This document shows positions 53,248 to 61,800 of a DNA stretch of 64,000 bases, piece by piece. The stretch lies in NCBI GenBank assembly GCA_013359265.1, contig JABWCD010000005.1:137678-201677 (forward strand). The letters run 5' to 3'. This stretch comes from Candidatus Hydrogenedentota bacterium. Its GTDB lineage: Bacteria > Hydrogenedentota > Hydrogenedentia > Hydrogenedentales > SLHB01. The notes under the pieces are model-generated. The model was not told the origin of the DNA. It worked only from the letters and a program-made list of their open reading frames with translations, and ran no database searches. Position numbers and translations under genes: made by a program. The first letter of the stretch is position 1; the number at the start of each line of letters is the position of its first letter.

Positions 53248-54786
53248 TCACGAGAGTTTCGCCAATAACGCGTCGGACAAGTGGTGCGCGATGGCGATGA
53301 TCGGCGTCATCGTATGGCTCGACGAACTGGACGGGTACCCCGCGGAATCGAAGACGTACACGCCGCGGGCGCCGTAGACGAGTCCTTCCGGGTCCGCGCC
53401 GCCTTGGTTGGGCGAATGCGCGAACCGCACGCCGCCTTGCTGGTGCGCGGAGATGAGCGAAGCCGTGGCCGGCGCAAAGTCGATGCGGTCGATCTGATCG
53501 AAGTCCTTCTCCGATTCGATGCGCAACGACGGCACGACGGGCACGTGTACCTCACGCGCGCCGGCCGCAAGGTAGACGCGCGCCGCCTCTTTGATGGCCT
53601 TGCGCAGGCGGCCCTTGTGGTCCTCCGCTTGTCGATACTGCACGACAGGCCGGGCCGATGCGCCCGCCTTCACCTCGCCGGACGGGTCGTCCGGCACGAG
53701 CAAGAGCGACGACGCGATGTGCGCGTAGCGGCTCATCAACTCTTTTCCATCGAGGCCGGATTGCGGCAGCAGCGAGGCGGAGATGCCGGGCGTGCCCATG
53801 ATGCCTTCGATGCGGAACCCCCACAGGCCGTGCTCCGGGTTGTCGGTCTCCTCGAATTCAGTGATGGCGTAGGATTGCGGAATGCCGTAGAACGCCTCGA
53901 TGCGCTGATCGAACTGCGCGGTTACCGGGAGTTGCGGTTGCAGGCTCAGGTAACGCCCGACGAATTCGTTGCCAATACCGGATCGGAGCAGGAGATGCGT
54001 TGTGCCAATTGTGTTGGCCGCGAGTATGACGGTCTTCGCCGTGATCGTGAACTGGTCGCGTTCGTGATAGCCCTTGGTATCGAGCGTGCGCACGTCGATG
54101 CGTTTCAGGTCCTGCGTTGCGCCCGTGACCTTCACGGCCCGGGCGCGCGTGTAGAACGTCGCGCCCGCGTTCACGGCTGCGGGAATCGCCACAAAGCGCG
54201 GGTTCCTTTTGGCGTCGGCGGGGCAACCGATGAGGCACGCGCCCAGCCCGACGCAACCGTTCCGATTGTCCATCATGGCTTCGCCACGGTAGCCAAGGGC
54301 CTGTGCCCCGCGTTCGAGCAGCTTGTTTGCCTCGTTCAACTCCGAACGTCTGTCCGGACTTGCGCCGAGATCGGCCATCGCCCGCTGCACGCTCGAGCGC
54401 AGTTCTTCGGGCGCAAACGACGTCAAGCCGAACTTGTTCTTCCAGAATTCGAGAACGCCATCCGGCGGCGGAACCACGTCGCACGCGTTGATGACGCCAC
54501 CGCCGCCGAGCACGCGGCCCTGCAACACGGAGACGGACGCATCTTCGGTGACGCGGCCGCCGCGGTCCATGTAGAGCTGGTCGTACATTTCGCTGCCGCG
54601 TTGGGAAAGCTTCGGCCCGGTGAAGTCGCCGCCTTCTTCCAGCACGATGACCTCGTGACCGGCCTCGGCGATGCGGCGCGCGGCGGTGGCACCCGCGCAA
54701 CCGGACCCGATGACGCAGACTTCCGCTGTCAGGTTCGCGGGCGGCCGCTCGCGCGACAGGTCAACTATGCCGCCCGGCGATGTCAT
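53248..54786 (-). CDS. GMC-family FAD oxidoreductase (gluconate/sugar dehydrogenase type)
   Basis: Encodes 512 residues from the ATG at 54786, overlapping the small-subunit stop as ATGA. EVCVIGSGCAGATAARRIAEAGHEVIVLEEGG is the FAD dinucleotide fold, GRVLGGGGVINA the GMC signature, GACLIGCPADAKRNP a Cys-rich segment like the [3Fe-4S]-bearing sugar dehydrogenases, and FDSAGYPSSSSSHTMTPIIAIAHHLSDAL the C-terminal motif; the usual catalytic His appears as SSSHTM. It has no signal peptide and is probably carried out by the Tat signal of its partner. No cytochrome subunit gene is adjacent. Confidence 0.92.
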   Translation of the reverse strand: MTSPGGIVDLSRERPPANLTAEVCVIGSGCAGATAARRIAEAGHEVIVLEEGGDFTGPKLSQRGSEMYDQLYMDRGGRVTEDASVSVLQGRVLGGGGVINACDVVPPPDGVLEFWKNKFGLTSFAPEELRSSVQRAMADLGASPDRRSELNEANKLLERGAQALGYRGEAMMDNRNGCVGLGACLIGCPADAKRNPRFVAIPAAVNAGATFYTRARAVKVTGATQDLKRIDVRTLDTKGYHERDQFTITAKTVILAANTIGTTHLLLRSGIGNEFVGRYLSLQPQLPVTAQFDQRIEAFYGIPQSYAITEFEETDNPEHGLWGFRIEGIMGTPGISASLLPQSGLDGKELMSRYAHIASSLLLVPDDPSGEVKAGASARPVVQYRQAEDHKGRLRKAIKEAARVYLAAGAREVHVPVVPSLRIESEKDFDQIDRIDFAPATASLISAHQQGGVRFAHSPNQGGADPEGLVYGARGVYVFDSAGYPSSSSSHTMTPIIAIAHHLSDALLAKLS

Positions 54787-55337
54787 GTGATTGTCAGGGC
54801 CGGGCCCGGATAGCCGATGTGGGGCCACACGTCCGGTTGGTCGTAGAACATCATGAAGAAGTATTTCCGAAACGCCAGCGCAACTTGGCGGCGCACGAGT
54901 TGATCGCTGGTTTCCCAGGTGCGCCAGTGCGCTGCGCGCTCTTCCGCGGTGAGGTTCGAGAACGTGACGAAACGCCGGTCGAAAACCACGGGCCCATACT
55001 CGACGAGATGCAGCGCGCGCTGAATCGCGCGGACCGTTTCCGCCGGTTCGTCGGCGAGGTAACCGTCGAAGGCGCGGGCGAGATCGAAATCGGACGCGCC
55101 TTGCGGAATTGCGCCGCCGCGGGGAATCAGCGTGTCGCCGATCGCGGCGAGCGTCCGGTAGTGATACCGGCTGAGAATTCGCAGTCCGGTGACCGGCGGA
55201 GCGCAGCCGCGTATCCCCAGCGCGCCGCCGACGCCGGCAACCGCGAGCGCGCCCACGCCCGCGGCACCCAACTTCAAAACGGTGCGCCGCGTCAAAAACG
55301 CGAAGCCGCCCAATCTCGTTTGCGGAACGTCCCCCAT
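54783..55337 (-). CDS. Tat-exported gluconate 2-dehydrogenase subunit 3-like protein
   Basis: Encodes 184 residues with a Tat signal (TRRTVLKLGAAGVGALAVAG). The mature part has LSRYHYRTLAAIGDTLIPRGGAIPQGASDFDLARAFDGYLADEP, the standard start of gluconate 2-dehydrogenase subunit 3, and WRTWETSDQLVRRQVALAFRKYFFMMFYDQPDVWPHIGYPGPAL at the end. In known enzymes this subunit helps export and stabilise the flavoprotein encoded next. Start and stop of the two genes overlap. Confidence 0.9.
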   Translation of the reverse strand: MGDVPQTRLGGFAFLTRRTVLKLGAAGVGALAVAGVGGALGIRGCAPPVTGLRILSRYHYRTLAAIGDTLIPRGGAIPQGASDFDLARAFDGYLADEPAETVRAIQRALHLVEYGPVVFDRRFVTFSNLTAEERAAHWRTWETSDQLVRRQVALAFRKYFFMMFYDQPDVWPHIGYPGPALTIT

Positions 55338-55479
55338 CGCCCAAGCCCCCTCGACTCAGGGTGTCGCACGTCACCGCAGCGGTGTTCGCTGCGTGTTGCG
55401 TGTATTTCAGTCTACGCCCGGATAGTTGGCTTATCAATACCCTCGAAGGTTGAGACGTTCGCTGCTGTGCTTCTATTAC

Positions 55480-55502
55480 TTAGCCCACGGTGTTGCACTC
55501 AG
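55480..55502 (+). repeat. Dispersed 23-bp repeat, copy 1
   Basis: TTAGCCCACGG followed by TGTTGCACTCAG. A second copy with one change is at 55793-55815, 313 bases away, flanking a tandem repeat and other low-complexity DNA. Confidence 0.7.
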
Positions 55503-55574
55503 CGAGAGGCGTCCAGGATAGACGGGTTCACGGTTCATAATCGAAAACCCGGATTCTACCCCCCCTCTACTCCC

Positions 55575-55661
55575 TTTTTTTGACGAAACGAGGGGGGCAG
55601 GGAGCTATTTTGACGAAACATGAGGGGGGCATGGATCGTTTTTTGACGGTTCAAGGGGGGT
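55575..55661. repeat. Tandem repeat, three units of ~30-32 bp
   Basis: Three units, each a T-run, TGACG(A/G), then six or more G. The TGACG cores start at 55581, 55611 and 55643, so the spacing is 30 and 32 bases. It lies between the two copies of the 23-bp repeat. No real gene runs through it; a minus-strand frame exists but repeats PP-x-RQ peptides and has no good start. Confidence 0.75.
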
Positions 55662-55792
55662 GTACGAGAACCAACGTATACCCTGCGCCAATTTCCGCCG
55701 CCCGAACTGCGAGAATGGACGCCGCCGATCCTCCTTCGCGTGGAACTGCCGAGGAGAAGGTCGACGCGGATACGCACCGATTCCCCTATCCA

Positions 55793-55815
55793 TTAGCCCA
55801 CGGCGTTGCACTCAG
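55793..55815 (+). repeat. Dispersed 23-bp repeat, copy 2
   Basis: TTAGCCCACGG followed by CGTTGCACTCAG; matches 55480-55502 at 22 of 23 positions, same orientation. Confidence 0.7.
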
Positions 55816-55941
55816 GCAGTAATCCGTCAACCGCGGAGAGACGGAGAACACGGAGTTACGAACGCGCGGTTTCCTTGGGCGTGGGTGAGAGTGTTGGCCA
55901 CTCCCGGCGGGATGCGGAGGTCTGGGTGAACGAGGGGAGTA

Positions 55942-56373
55942 TCATTTGTCCGTGGTGTCGTGGAACACGAACAGCAATCTGCAATTCTCGCCGCCGGCGT
56001 CGCGGCAGAATCTCTTGGCTTTCTTCTTCGCCTTCTTTTTTGTGCTCATTGCGAGAACCCAGCCGCCTGCGCCCGTGTCTTCGTCGTAGTGTACGGCGCC
56101 CCACCCGGTCTCGGAGGTGGAACCCGCGATCTGCGGAAACGACGCGCCATTGTCCATGCAGTCCGCCAGCGCGGCGGTCTTTGCGTCATCGACATTGTCG
56201 GCAATCCCGTAGCCGAAGATACGGACGATTTGACCGCTGGCAGAAGTAGTCTCGAAGGCGATTGCCGACGCGGCGCCGACTTGCGCGCTCGCCAGGCTCG
56301 CGGAAGCGACTATGGCGATCAACTTTGCGCGGACCGAATGGCGGTTCGCGTTCGTCTCGATAGGATGATTCAT
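55942..56373 (-). CDS. Secreted DUF4189-like protein
   Basis: Encodes 143 residues from the ATG at 56373 (an earlier in-frame start at 56427 adds 18). A signal peptide is likely (RAKLIAIVASASLASAQVGAASA). The mature part has one or two short repeats of the pattern Ala-rich helix then Cys: DDAKTAALADCMDNGA and WGAVHYDEDTGAGGWVLAMSTKKKAKKKAKRFCRDAGGENC, the style of DUF4189 proteins. Two to four cysteines could pair in the periplasm. The function is unknown. A stretch of KKKAKKKAK is unusually basic. Confidence 0.6.
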   Translation of the reverse strand: MNHPIETNANRHSVRAKLIAIVASASLASAQVGAASAIAFETTSASGQIVRIFGYGIADNVDDAKTAALADCMDNGASFPQIAGSTSETGWGAVHYDEDTGAGGWVLAMSTKKKAKKKAKRFCRDAGGENCRLLFVFHDTTDK

Positions 56374-56504
56374 GGCAGGAAGCCTTTGCCCCAAAGCCCC
56401 GGAAATCATCGGTTGAAATGATTGCACAATACGGCGGATTTGTCGAGACGGGCGTCTTACGCGGCCCCCAATCGGCGTTGGTTGCTCGAGGGGATTGAAG
56501 TGCG

Positions 56505-57011
56505 TCAGGAAAGGGCCGCGCGAATGTCGGACAGCGTGACCATCAGCGTCATGGGGTCTTGCGGGCTCGGGGTGAAGCCGAGGGCGAGATAGAAGCTTTT
56601 GGCCCGTTCCGATATGGCGTGGACGACGATGCCGCGGATTCCGATTGCGTCGGCGGCCTGCGCCACGCGCTGCGCTGCGTCACGGAACAAGGCGCGGCCG
56701 ATGCCGCGGCCCTTCCAGGTCTCATCCACCGCCAAGCGCGCGAGTACGGCGACGGGAATTGGATTTGGCATGTTGCGCCGGAACCGGCCGGGTGCGGCTT
56801 CGACGGCGATCACGCCTGATGCGAGTGCGTAGTAGCCGATCACGCGTTTGTCGTGGCACACGACGTAGGTGCGTGAAGCGCCGCTTATTTGGTTGGGCCG
56901 CGCGCGGCGACCGAGCCAATCGTCGAGGGAGGCCTCCCCGGAACGGAACCCCGCAATGTCGTGGTGATCCGCAAGTAGATCGGGGGGTAGTATCCCCTTT
57001 ATTTTTCCCAT
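56505..57011 (-). CDS. GNAT acetyltransferase toxin (TacT/AtaT type)
   Basis: Encodes 168 residues. FRSGEASLDDWLGRRARPNQISGASRTYVVCHDKRVIGYYALASG is the typical N-terminal half of GNAT toxins; PVAVLARLAVDETWKGRGIGRALFRDAAQRV holds the acetyl-CoA loop (R/Q-x-x-G-x-G/A) and SFYLALGF the catalytic tyrosine. Such toxins acetylate aminoacyl-tRNA and stop translation. The gene overlaps the end of its antitoxin gene by 13 bases. Length is standard. Confidence 0.9.
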   Translation of the reverse strand: MGKIKGILPPDLLADHHDIAGFRSGEASLDDWLGRRARPNQISGASRTYVVCHDKRVIGYYALASGVIAVEAAPGRFRRNMPNPIPVAVLARLAVDETWKGRGIGRALFRDAAQRVAQAADAIGIRGIVVHAISERAKSFYLALGFTPSPQDPMTLMVTLSDIRAALS

Positions 57012-57286
57012 GGGGCGGCGGTCTGCAAGGAGCGGCGCAGACGCTTGTTCGGGCGCGGCGGCGCGTCAAGGCGCGCGAGGAACTCGGCGTAGGCTTTGGA
57101 GTTCACCATGAATACGGTGCAATTCAAAAGCGTATCTTCGGCCGCCTGGCGAGCGGCCTCGAGCACGAAGTCTGTACGGTTTTTGCCCGCCAACTCGGCA
57201 GCCTGATCTATGAGTCCACGGAGTTCCGCGGAAATGCGAAGGTTCAGCGTGTTGCGCTTGGCCTTTTCTTGTTGAGAAGCAGGCAT
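56999..57286 (-). CDS. DUF1778 (TacA-type) antitoxin
   Basis: Encodes 95 residues from the ATG at 57286, eight bases after GGGAG. An N-terminal ribbon-helix-helix (KRNTLNLRISAELRGLIDQAAELAGKNRTDFVLEAARQAAEDTLL) should bind its own promoter; the C-terminal tail (FMVNSKAYAEFLARLDAPPRPNKRLRRSL) should wrap and block the toxin. DUF1778 next to a GNAT gene is the standard TacAT pairing. Transcription from the repeat-rich region upstream is expected to be auto-repressed. Confidence 0.9.
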   Translation of the reverse strand: MPASQQEKAKRNTLNLRISAELRGLIDQAAELAGKNRTDFVLEAARQAAEDTLLNCTVFMVNSKAYAEFLARLDAPPRPNKRLRRSLQTAAPWEK

Positions 57287-57466
57287 GACAGGGTCTCCCG
57301 TTCGAACAATGAAGACAGGATACCGTAATGACAATGTCAGTGCAACATACATCGATGGTCCATCACCCGCTCGTACACCACGGAGATGCGAGCATGGCGT
57401 AGTGGCAATCAAAGGGCCAGGAGGGTTAGGGGTCAGGGTTCAAGGGTCAGCGGAAATGGGATTCGG

Positions 57467-57530
57467 GTCTGTCGGGTCTGCCGGGGAAAGGCAAGCGGGT
57501 ATCGGGTTTCGGGTATCGGGTTTCGGGAAT
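57467..57530. repeat. Dispersed GGGTATCGGGTTTCGG repeat, long copy with leader
   Basis: A (T/C)CGGGTCTG-rich leader, then CGGGGAAAGGCAAGC and two GGGTATCGGGTTTC units. A second copy of leader plus unit is at 57702-57750; the units also occur inside the NUDIX fusion gene. Confidence 0.75.
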
Positions 57531-57545
57531 GCAGGAGAAGAGGCC

Positions 57546-57590
57546 GGGTCAGGACATGGGTAACAGTTTGGGTCAAGACATAGGTAACAC
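57546..57590. repeat. Duplicated GGTCA(A/G)GACAT(A/G)GGTAACA motif
   Basis: Two direct copies 26 bases apart. The complement, TGTTACC(T/C)ATGTC(T/C)TGACC, resembles motifs seen at the ends of some insertion-sequence remnants; no transposase is near, so the link is weak. Confidence 0.5.
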
Positions 57591-57701
57591 TTGACCAGAG
57601 TTTACGTGTGTTTTCAGTGTATCTGCGAGGGGCGTTGGGGTGTTGGCGGAGGGCACACGGGTATGGGGTATGGGGTATGGAAGAGGGCTGTCGGGTGTGC
57701 G

Positions 57702-57750
57702 GGGTCTATCGGGCATGTCGGGGAAAGGTAAGCGGGTATCGGGTTTCGGG
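57702..57750. repeat. Dispersed GGGTATCGGGTTTCGG repeat, second long copy
   Basis: Same leader and CGGGGAAAGG(T/C)AAGC core as at 57467-57530 but with a single GGGTATCGGGTTTC unit. Confidence 0.7.
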
Positions 57751-58059
57751 GGGCCCGGTGCGCAGAGCGTGCAGCGGAAAGGGCGAATATATCGCCCGCG
57801 CCGCGATAAGTTGCGAACAGAATACGTCGGCGTGACCTTTGGCGCGGCGCGAACTGGAGTGAAATTGTTGACTAAGTTGGGCGGGGTGGGACGATCCGCA
57901 TGAAACGGCTTCGTCGTAGCAGTTGAGGCAGGGCGATGCAAGACATCGCTTTCCAGCGGAGCGCTGTAGCGAGTGGTTCACTGAGCGCGACAGAAAAAAA
58001 GCGGGGCCGCGCAGTTTCCTGCGCGGCCCGGGGATGGGTTCTAATCTGGCAGGATTGGA

Positions 58060-58359
58060 TTAGTAGCGGCTGCCGCCACGTCCGCCGCCGTAACCGCCGC
58101 GGCCACCGCCGCCTTCGGTCTTCGGGCGCGCTTCGTTCACGTTGAGCGTGCGGCCACCGAGGTCCTTGCCGTTGAGGCCGGAGATTGCGGCCTGCGCTTC
58201 CGCGCCGTTCGCCATTTCGACGAACCCGAAACCCTTGGAGCGACTGGTCAATTTGTCTATCACGACGCGCGCGGTGTCCACGCGGCCGTAGGTTTCAAAT
58301 TGAGTGCGCAGGTCTTCGTCGGTCGTGGTGTACGCGAGGTTGCCTACATAGATGTTCAT
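58060..58359 (-). CDS. RRM-domain RNA-binding protein with Gly-rich tail
   Basis: Encodes 99 residues from the ATG at 58359. One RRM fills residues 1-80: MNIYVGNLAYTTTDEDLR holds RNP2 and RSKGFGFVEMANGAEAQAAI holds RNP1 with its aromatic residues. A short Gly/Arg-rich tail (GGGGRGGYGGGRGGSRY) follows. These small proteins occur in cyanobacteria and planctomycete-like bacteria and bind RNA, often as cold-shock factors. The region upstream to 58550 is a long leader, which may allow autoregulation. Confidence 0.93.
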   Translation of the reverse strand: MNIYVGNLAYTTTDEDLRTQFETYGRVDTARVVIDKLTSRSKGFGFVEMANGAEAQAAISGLNGKDLGGRTLNVNEARPKTEGGGGRGGYGGGRGGSRY

Positions 58360-58885
58360 TGTCTTCTTTTCCTTCACTTGGTACTTCGACTCTTCGGTGC
58401 GATGGTCCAGGATTCTCGGGTGGGAAGTTACCAAGGAGGAGCAAGCGCCGGGATGCGCGGCATGCAGAACGTTGGCAGGGTAGCCATCAAAGAGTCTCGA
58501 ACGAAGGCGTCAACATGACGCCTCATCCGAAATGACCCTAACACGGATGGGGGAGGATTGCAAGCAAGCAATCGGAGGCTGCGGTTGCAGGATATATTGA
58601 CGTTTTAATATCCGTTCATGAACCACGGAGTCCGCCAGGGCAAGACGGAGAACACGCAGTATCGAGGGCGCGCGTTGCTTTGGAGCGAGGAGGGTACGAA
58701 GCCTGACTAACCGAAAGCGTCGGGCGAGGCGCAGGGCGCTTGTGCGGATTGAAGTGCATAGTCCAAGTCATGAGACGGGGCGCAGTAAGGGACGAGAGAC
58801 GGTATCGGTCTGTGTGCAGGTGTACGAGTGGTGTAATTCGTGGCCTGTCCCTGAATTGTCATGTTCCTGAGTCTTCATTTCGATT
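58360..58885. other. Leader of the RRM gene and intergenic DNA
   Basis: No gene was found. The first ~200 bases are the presumed leader and promoter of the RRM gene. At 58590-58613, GGATAT and ATATCC frame a TTGACG string. An ACGGAGAACACGCAG string near 58650 resembles one near 55840. Confidence 0.45.
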
Positions 58886-61800
58886 TTACTCGTGCCATAT
58901 GAGTGCTTCGCTACATACGATGCGCGGAAACTCGGCGAGGCGCCTCGCCGAGTTTTCGTCCTGTTCGATGCGATCACGCAAACGGTGCTGATGATAGATG
59001 GTGGTTAACGATTTAATTAGTGCCTCAGCCGTCACCCCATTGCGTCGCAACGAATTCAGTTCCTTCGTAAGCGCGGCAGTTGGCGTCAATCGGAAAGCTC
59101 GCTCCAGTTCGGAAATCTGCGCCTTACGGTCTTCGTCATCAGTCCCAGCAAAGAGTGTACGAAGTTCGCGTAACACGTAACGCTGGCAAAGACGGAGAGA
59201 CATTGTGTGATCACGCTCGGACTGACGATGTTTCACTTCGTGCGCGAACAAATCGCGAACACTCATGACCCGTTTGTTGTAGCCTTGCGGCAGCGGCGAC
59301 ATTGTCGGCGTCTCCTGAGTCGCCTTAATTGCAGAAAGTACACGCGGAAGATCGCGTGAAATAATCTGCCCATCGGTGCCAATAAGAAAAAGTTGATTGT
59401 ATCTTCCAGCTTTACAGAAGACATAGCTGCCGTCTTCAGAGGCACTTTTTCCAGAGCGAATTCCATCTCGTAGATTTTGAATGCGCTCGAACTCACCTGG
59501 AGTGTCGCGAGCTAAATTACGGAAAAACTCCTCAGCCTCATTAAGATCGAGCAAGTCTTCCTCGCCTTCGTGCTCTACTCCCAACTTCCCATCCTGATAT
59601 ATAGCGTACATTGCCTTTTCATTGATCATTTCATTCTTGTCAAGTATGGCTGCGTCTTCGCCTATGGTTTCGTGGATTTCCGCTATGCGGCGCGAAAGAA
59701 TTGTCGTCAGACCCAAATTTCTGTCGATACCTGTTTCAGGTAGAAAATTGAGACCGTGTATGGTGCCAAATTCGGACCCTATCCGGTCGATTCGCCCGAA
59801 TCGTTGAATCAGGCGAACAGGATTCCAGTGTAAGTCATAATTAACAACCACACTGCAATCCTGGAGGTTTAGCCCTTCCGCGAGTACGTCCGTGGCAATT
59901 AGTAGACGTATTTCTTGCTCAGGATGGTGCGGTGCCAGTTCGGGATTTGATTGCGGAGAAAACCTCCCGACGATTCGCTGCTTGCTCTTGTCGGTACCAA
60001 AGATGATGTCGACGTCCTTGATTAATGCGTGCGGATTTACGTTATCGAATATGTATTTCGCCGTGTCAGCGAATTGCGTGAAGATCAGACACTTATTTTT
60101 CCCTATCGGAGGTTTTTTCAGACGGTGCAAGAGAGTCTGTAGTTTTGCGTCGTGCTCGGGCGTGATTGGCATAACGGCCGAGACCATACTTTTAAGAAGC
60201 TCAATATCCGCTTGAATATGGGACCGAAGGATTTCTGAATTGAAATCCCGCAAATCATATTGGCCCGCTACTTCTTCGAGCGCACAAAGCAAATCGTCAT
60301 CGTCTATTTGACCCGAGCGTCCGAGTAGCGCCTCGGCATCTTCGCCTGCTGGAAGAAACCCCTGATCAATCGCCTTTACGAACATCTCGTGCGTACGCAC
60401 CATGCGCTTGAGCGACAGCCGAAATGCTTCAACACTCGACTCAAAACGCTTGAATAGACTTGTGCGTATGAGGCCACGTAAGTTGAACCCTGCCCGCTGC
60501 AAATCCGTGTATGGTTTTTGCTTCTGTTTCTCGATGTGTACATACCGCCACAGCCCGTATCGCGCATAGGTGAGTTCCTGACCCGGCCTAACGTCTCGTC
60601 CTTCGCCCCGAGGCCGCCCCAAATTAGCACGAAGGGTTTGATACAAACCTTGATAAGTCTCCTCAATGCTGTAGCGGAGTGTGTCAAGCTCCCGTTTTGG
60701 AAAGTATTGGTGTCGACCTGCCACGAGGACGTAGGCGCGTTTGCCGCCATTAAGGTATACTCCACAGTGATCGTCGTCCAGCTCGCGTAGGGGTTGCTGA
60801 GTATCGTCCGCGTACCCGTACCAACGCAAAATGTGTCGGCGCTGCCTTCGAATCAATACATGCCGAAGCAAGTCTTCAAGGCGCCTTCCTCCGTTATCTA
60901 TTAAGCGGAAGTATTCCCGCAAATCTGGCGGGTCGATGGGAAAATAGGTTTTTTCTTCCGGATGGAAGAGCTTAATTTGGTGGTACAAATCTAGCGCTCG
61001 ACTATTTCTAGGCGTCGCTGTCAGAAGGCATACTTTTCGGCCTGTGGATATGAAGCGTTGAAGCTCCTCGTAGCGCTGAGAGGAATGGTGACGGAAGTTG
61101 TGCGACTCGTCTACTAGAACAAAGTCGCGATCGCGATATCGAACGTCCTCAAGCATGTTGACGCCGCGTCCGGGATCTGTTTGGAGCATGCTCATCGGAA
61201 GGACGTGTGCGTTGAGATGGTAGGTTTCGTTGTATCGAATCCACATCCCTTCCAACGGCTTCGGACAAATCACGAGTGGCCGCGCATGCTCGGTACGCTC
61301 AAAGTGTTTTATAATGGCAGCCCCGATGTAACTCTTGCCCAATCCGACAACATCTGCGACAAAACATCCGCCATTATCGCGAATCATTTGAATGGCTTGT
61401 CGTACGGCGACTCTTTGAAAATCAGCTAACCTACGCGTAATTTCGTCATCCCATAGGATCTCGGTCGTCTCTGTTCCGTCGAGACGATCCTCCACCAACG
61501 TGTAAAGCGTTTTAAGATAGATATCGTACGGCGTGGCAAGTTGGACCGCCCATGACTGTTCTATTTCCTTCATCAAATAGGAATCGAAGTCTTGAGCCTC
61601 GCTCCATAGTTCGTCAAACCAAGCAACAAGCGCGGCGTGGTTGCCATCTCCTGGCCGGAGGGGACTGGCGTTGTCGTGCACAAGTACGTTGAGTTCCGTA
61701 TTGTCACGCACACCTGCGAGAGTTAGGTTTGACGATCCAACGATAGCCATACCGGAATTGCCCGGGTTTGGCCGAGCAAAGTCAAATATGTATGCTTTTG

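Larger units (their letters stand above)
55338..55941. other. Repeat-rich intergenic region
   Basis: These ~600 bases upstream of the small dehydrogenase subunit hold no credible gene. They contain the tandem repeat, both 23-bp repeats and, near 55820-55860, an ACGGAGAACACGGAG string related to one near 58620-58660. The G-runs of the tandem repeat make an odd, strand-biased stretch. Confidence 0.55.
57287..58059. other. Repeat-rich intergenic region upstream of the toxin-antitoxin pair
   Basis: About 770 bases with no credible gene. It holds two copies of the dispersed repeat, a duplicated GACAT(A/G)GGTAACA motif (57546-57590) and other GGGT-rich low-complexity DNA. The antitoxin promoter must lie at its left edge; no clear -35/-10 pair was found. 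Confidence 0.5.

Noticed and set aside
53281-54813. 510-residue plus-strand open frame opposite the GMC oxidoreductase
   Set aside because: Arg/Val-rich shadow; the minus strand encodes a full FAD enzyme.
54787-55437. Upstream extension of the GMC oxidoreductase to 729 residues
   Set aside because: The added part is low-complexity Arg-rich and overlaps the dehydrogenase small subunit in another frame; the ATG at 54786 fits the family start.
55556-55777. 73-residue minus-strand frame across the tandem repeat
   Set aside because: Its repeats only translate the DNA repeat; no ribosome site and no wider similarity pattern.
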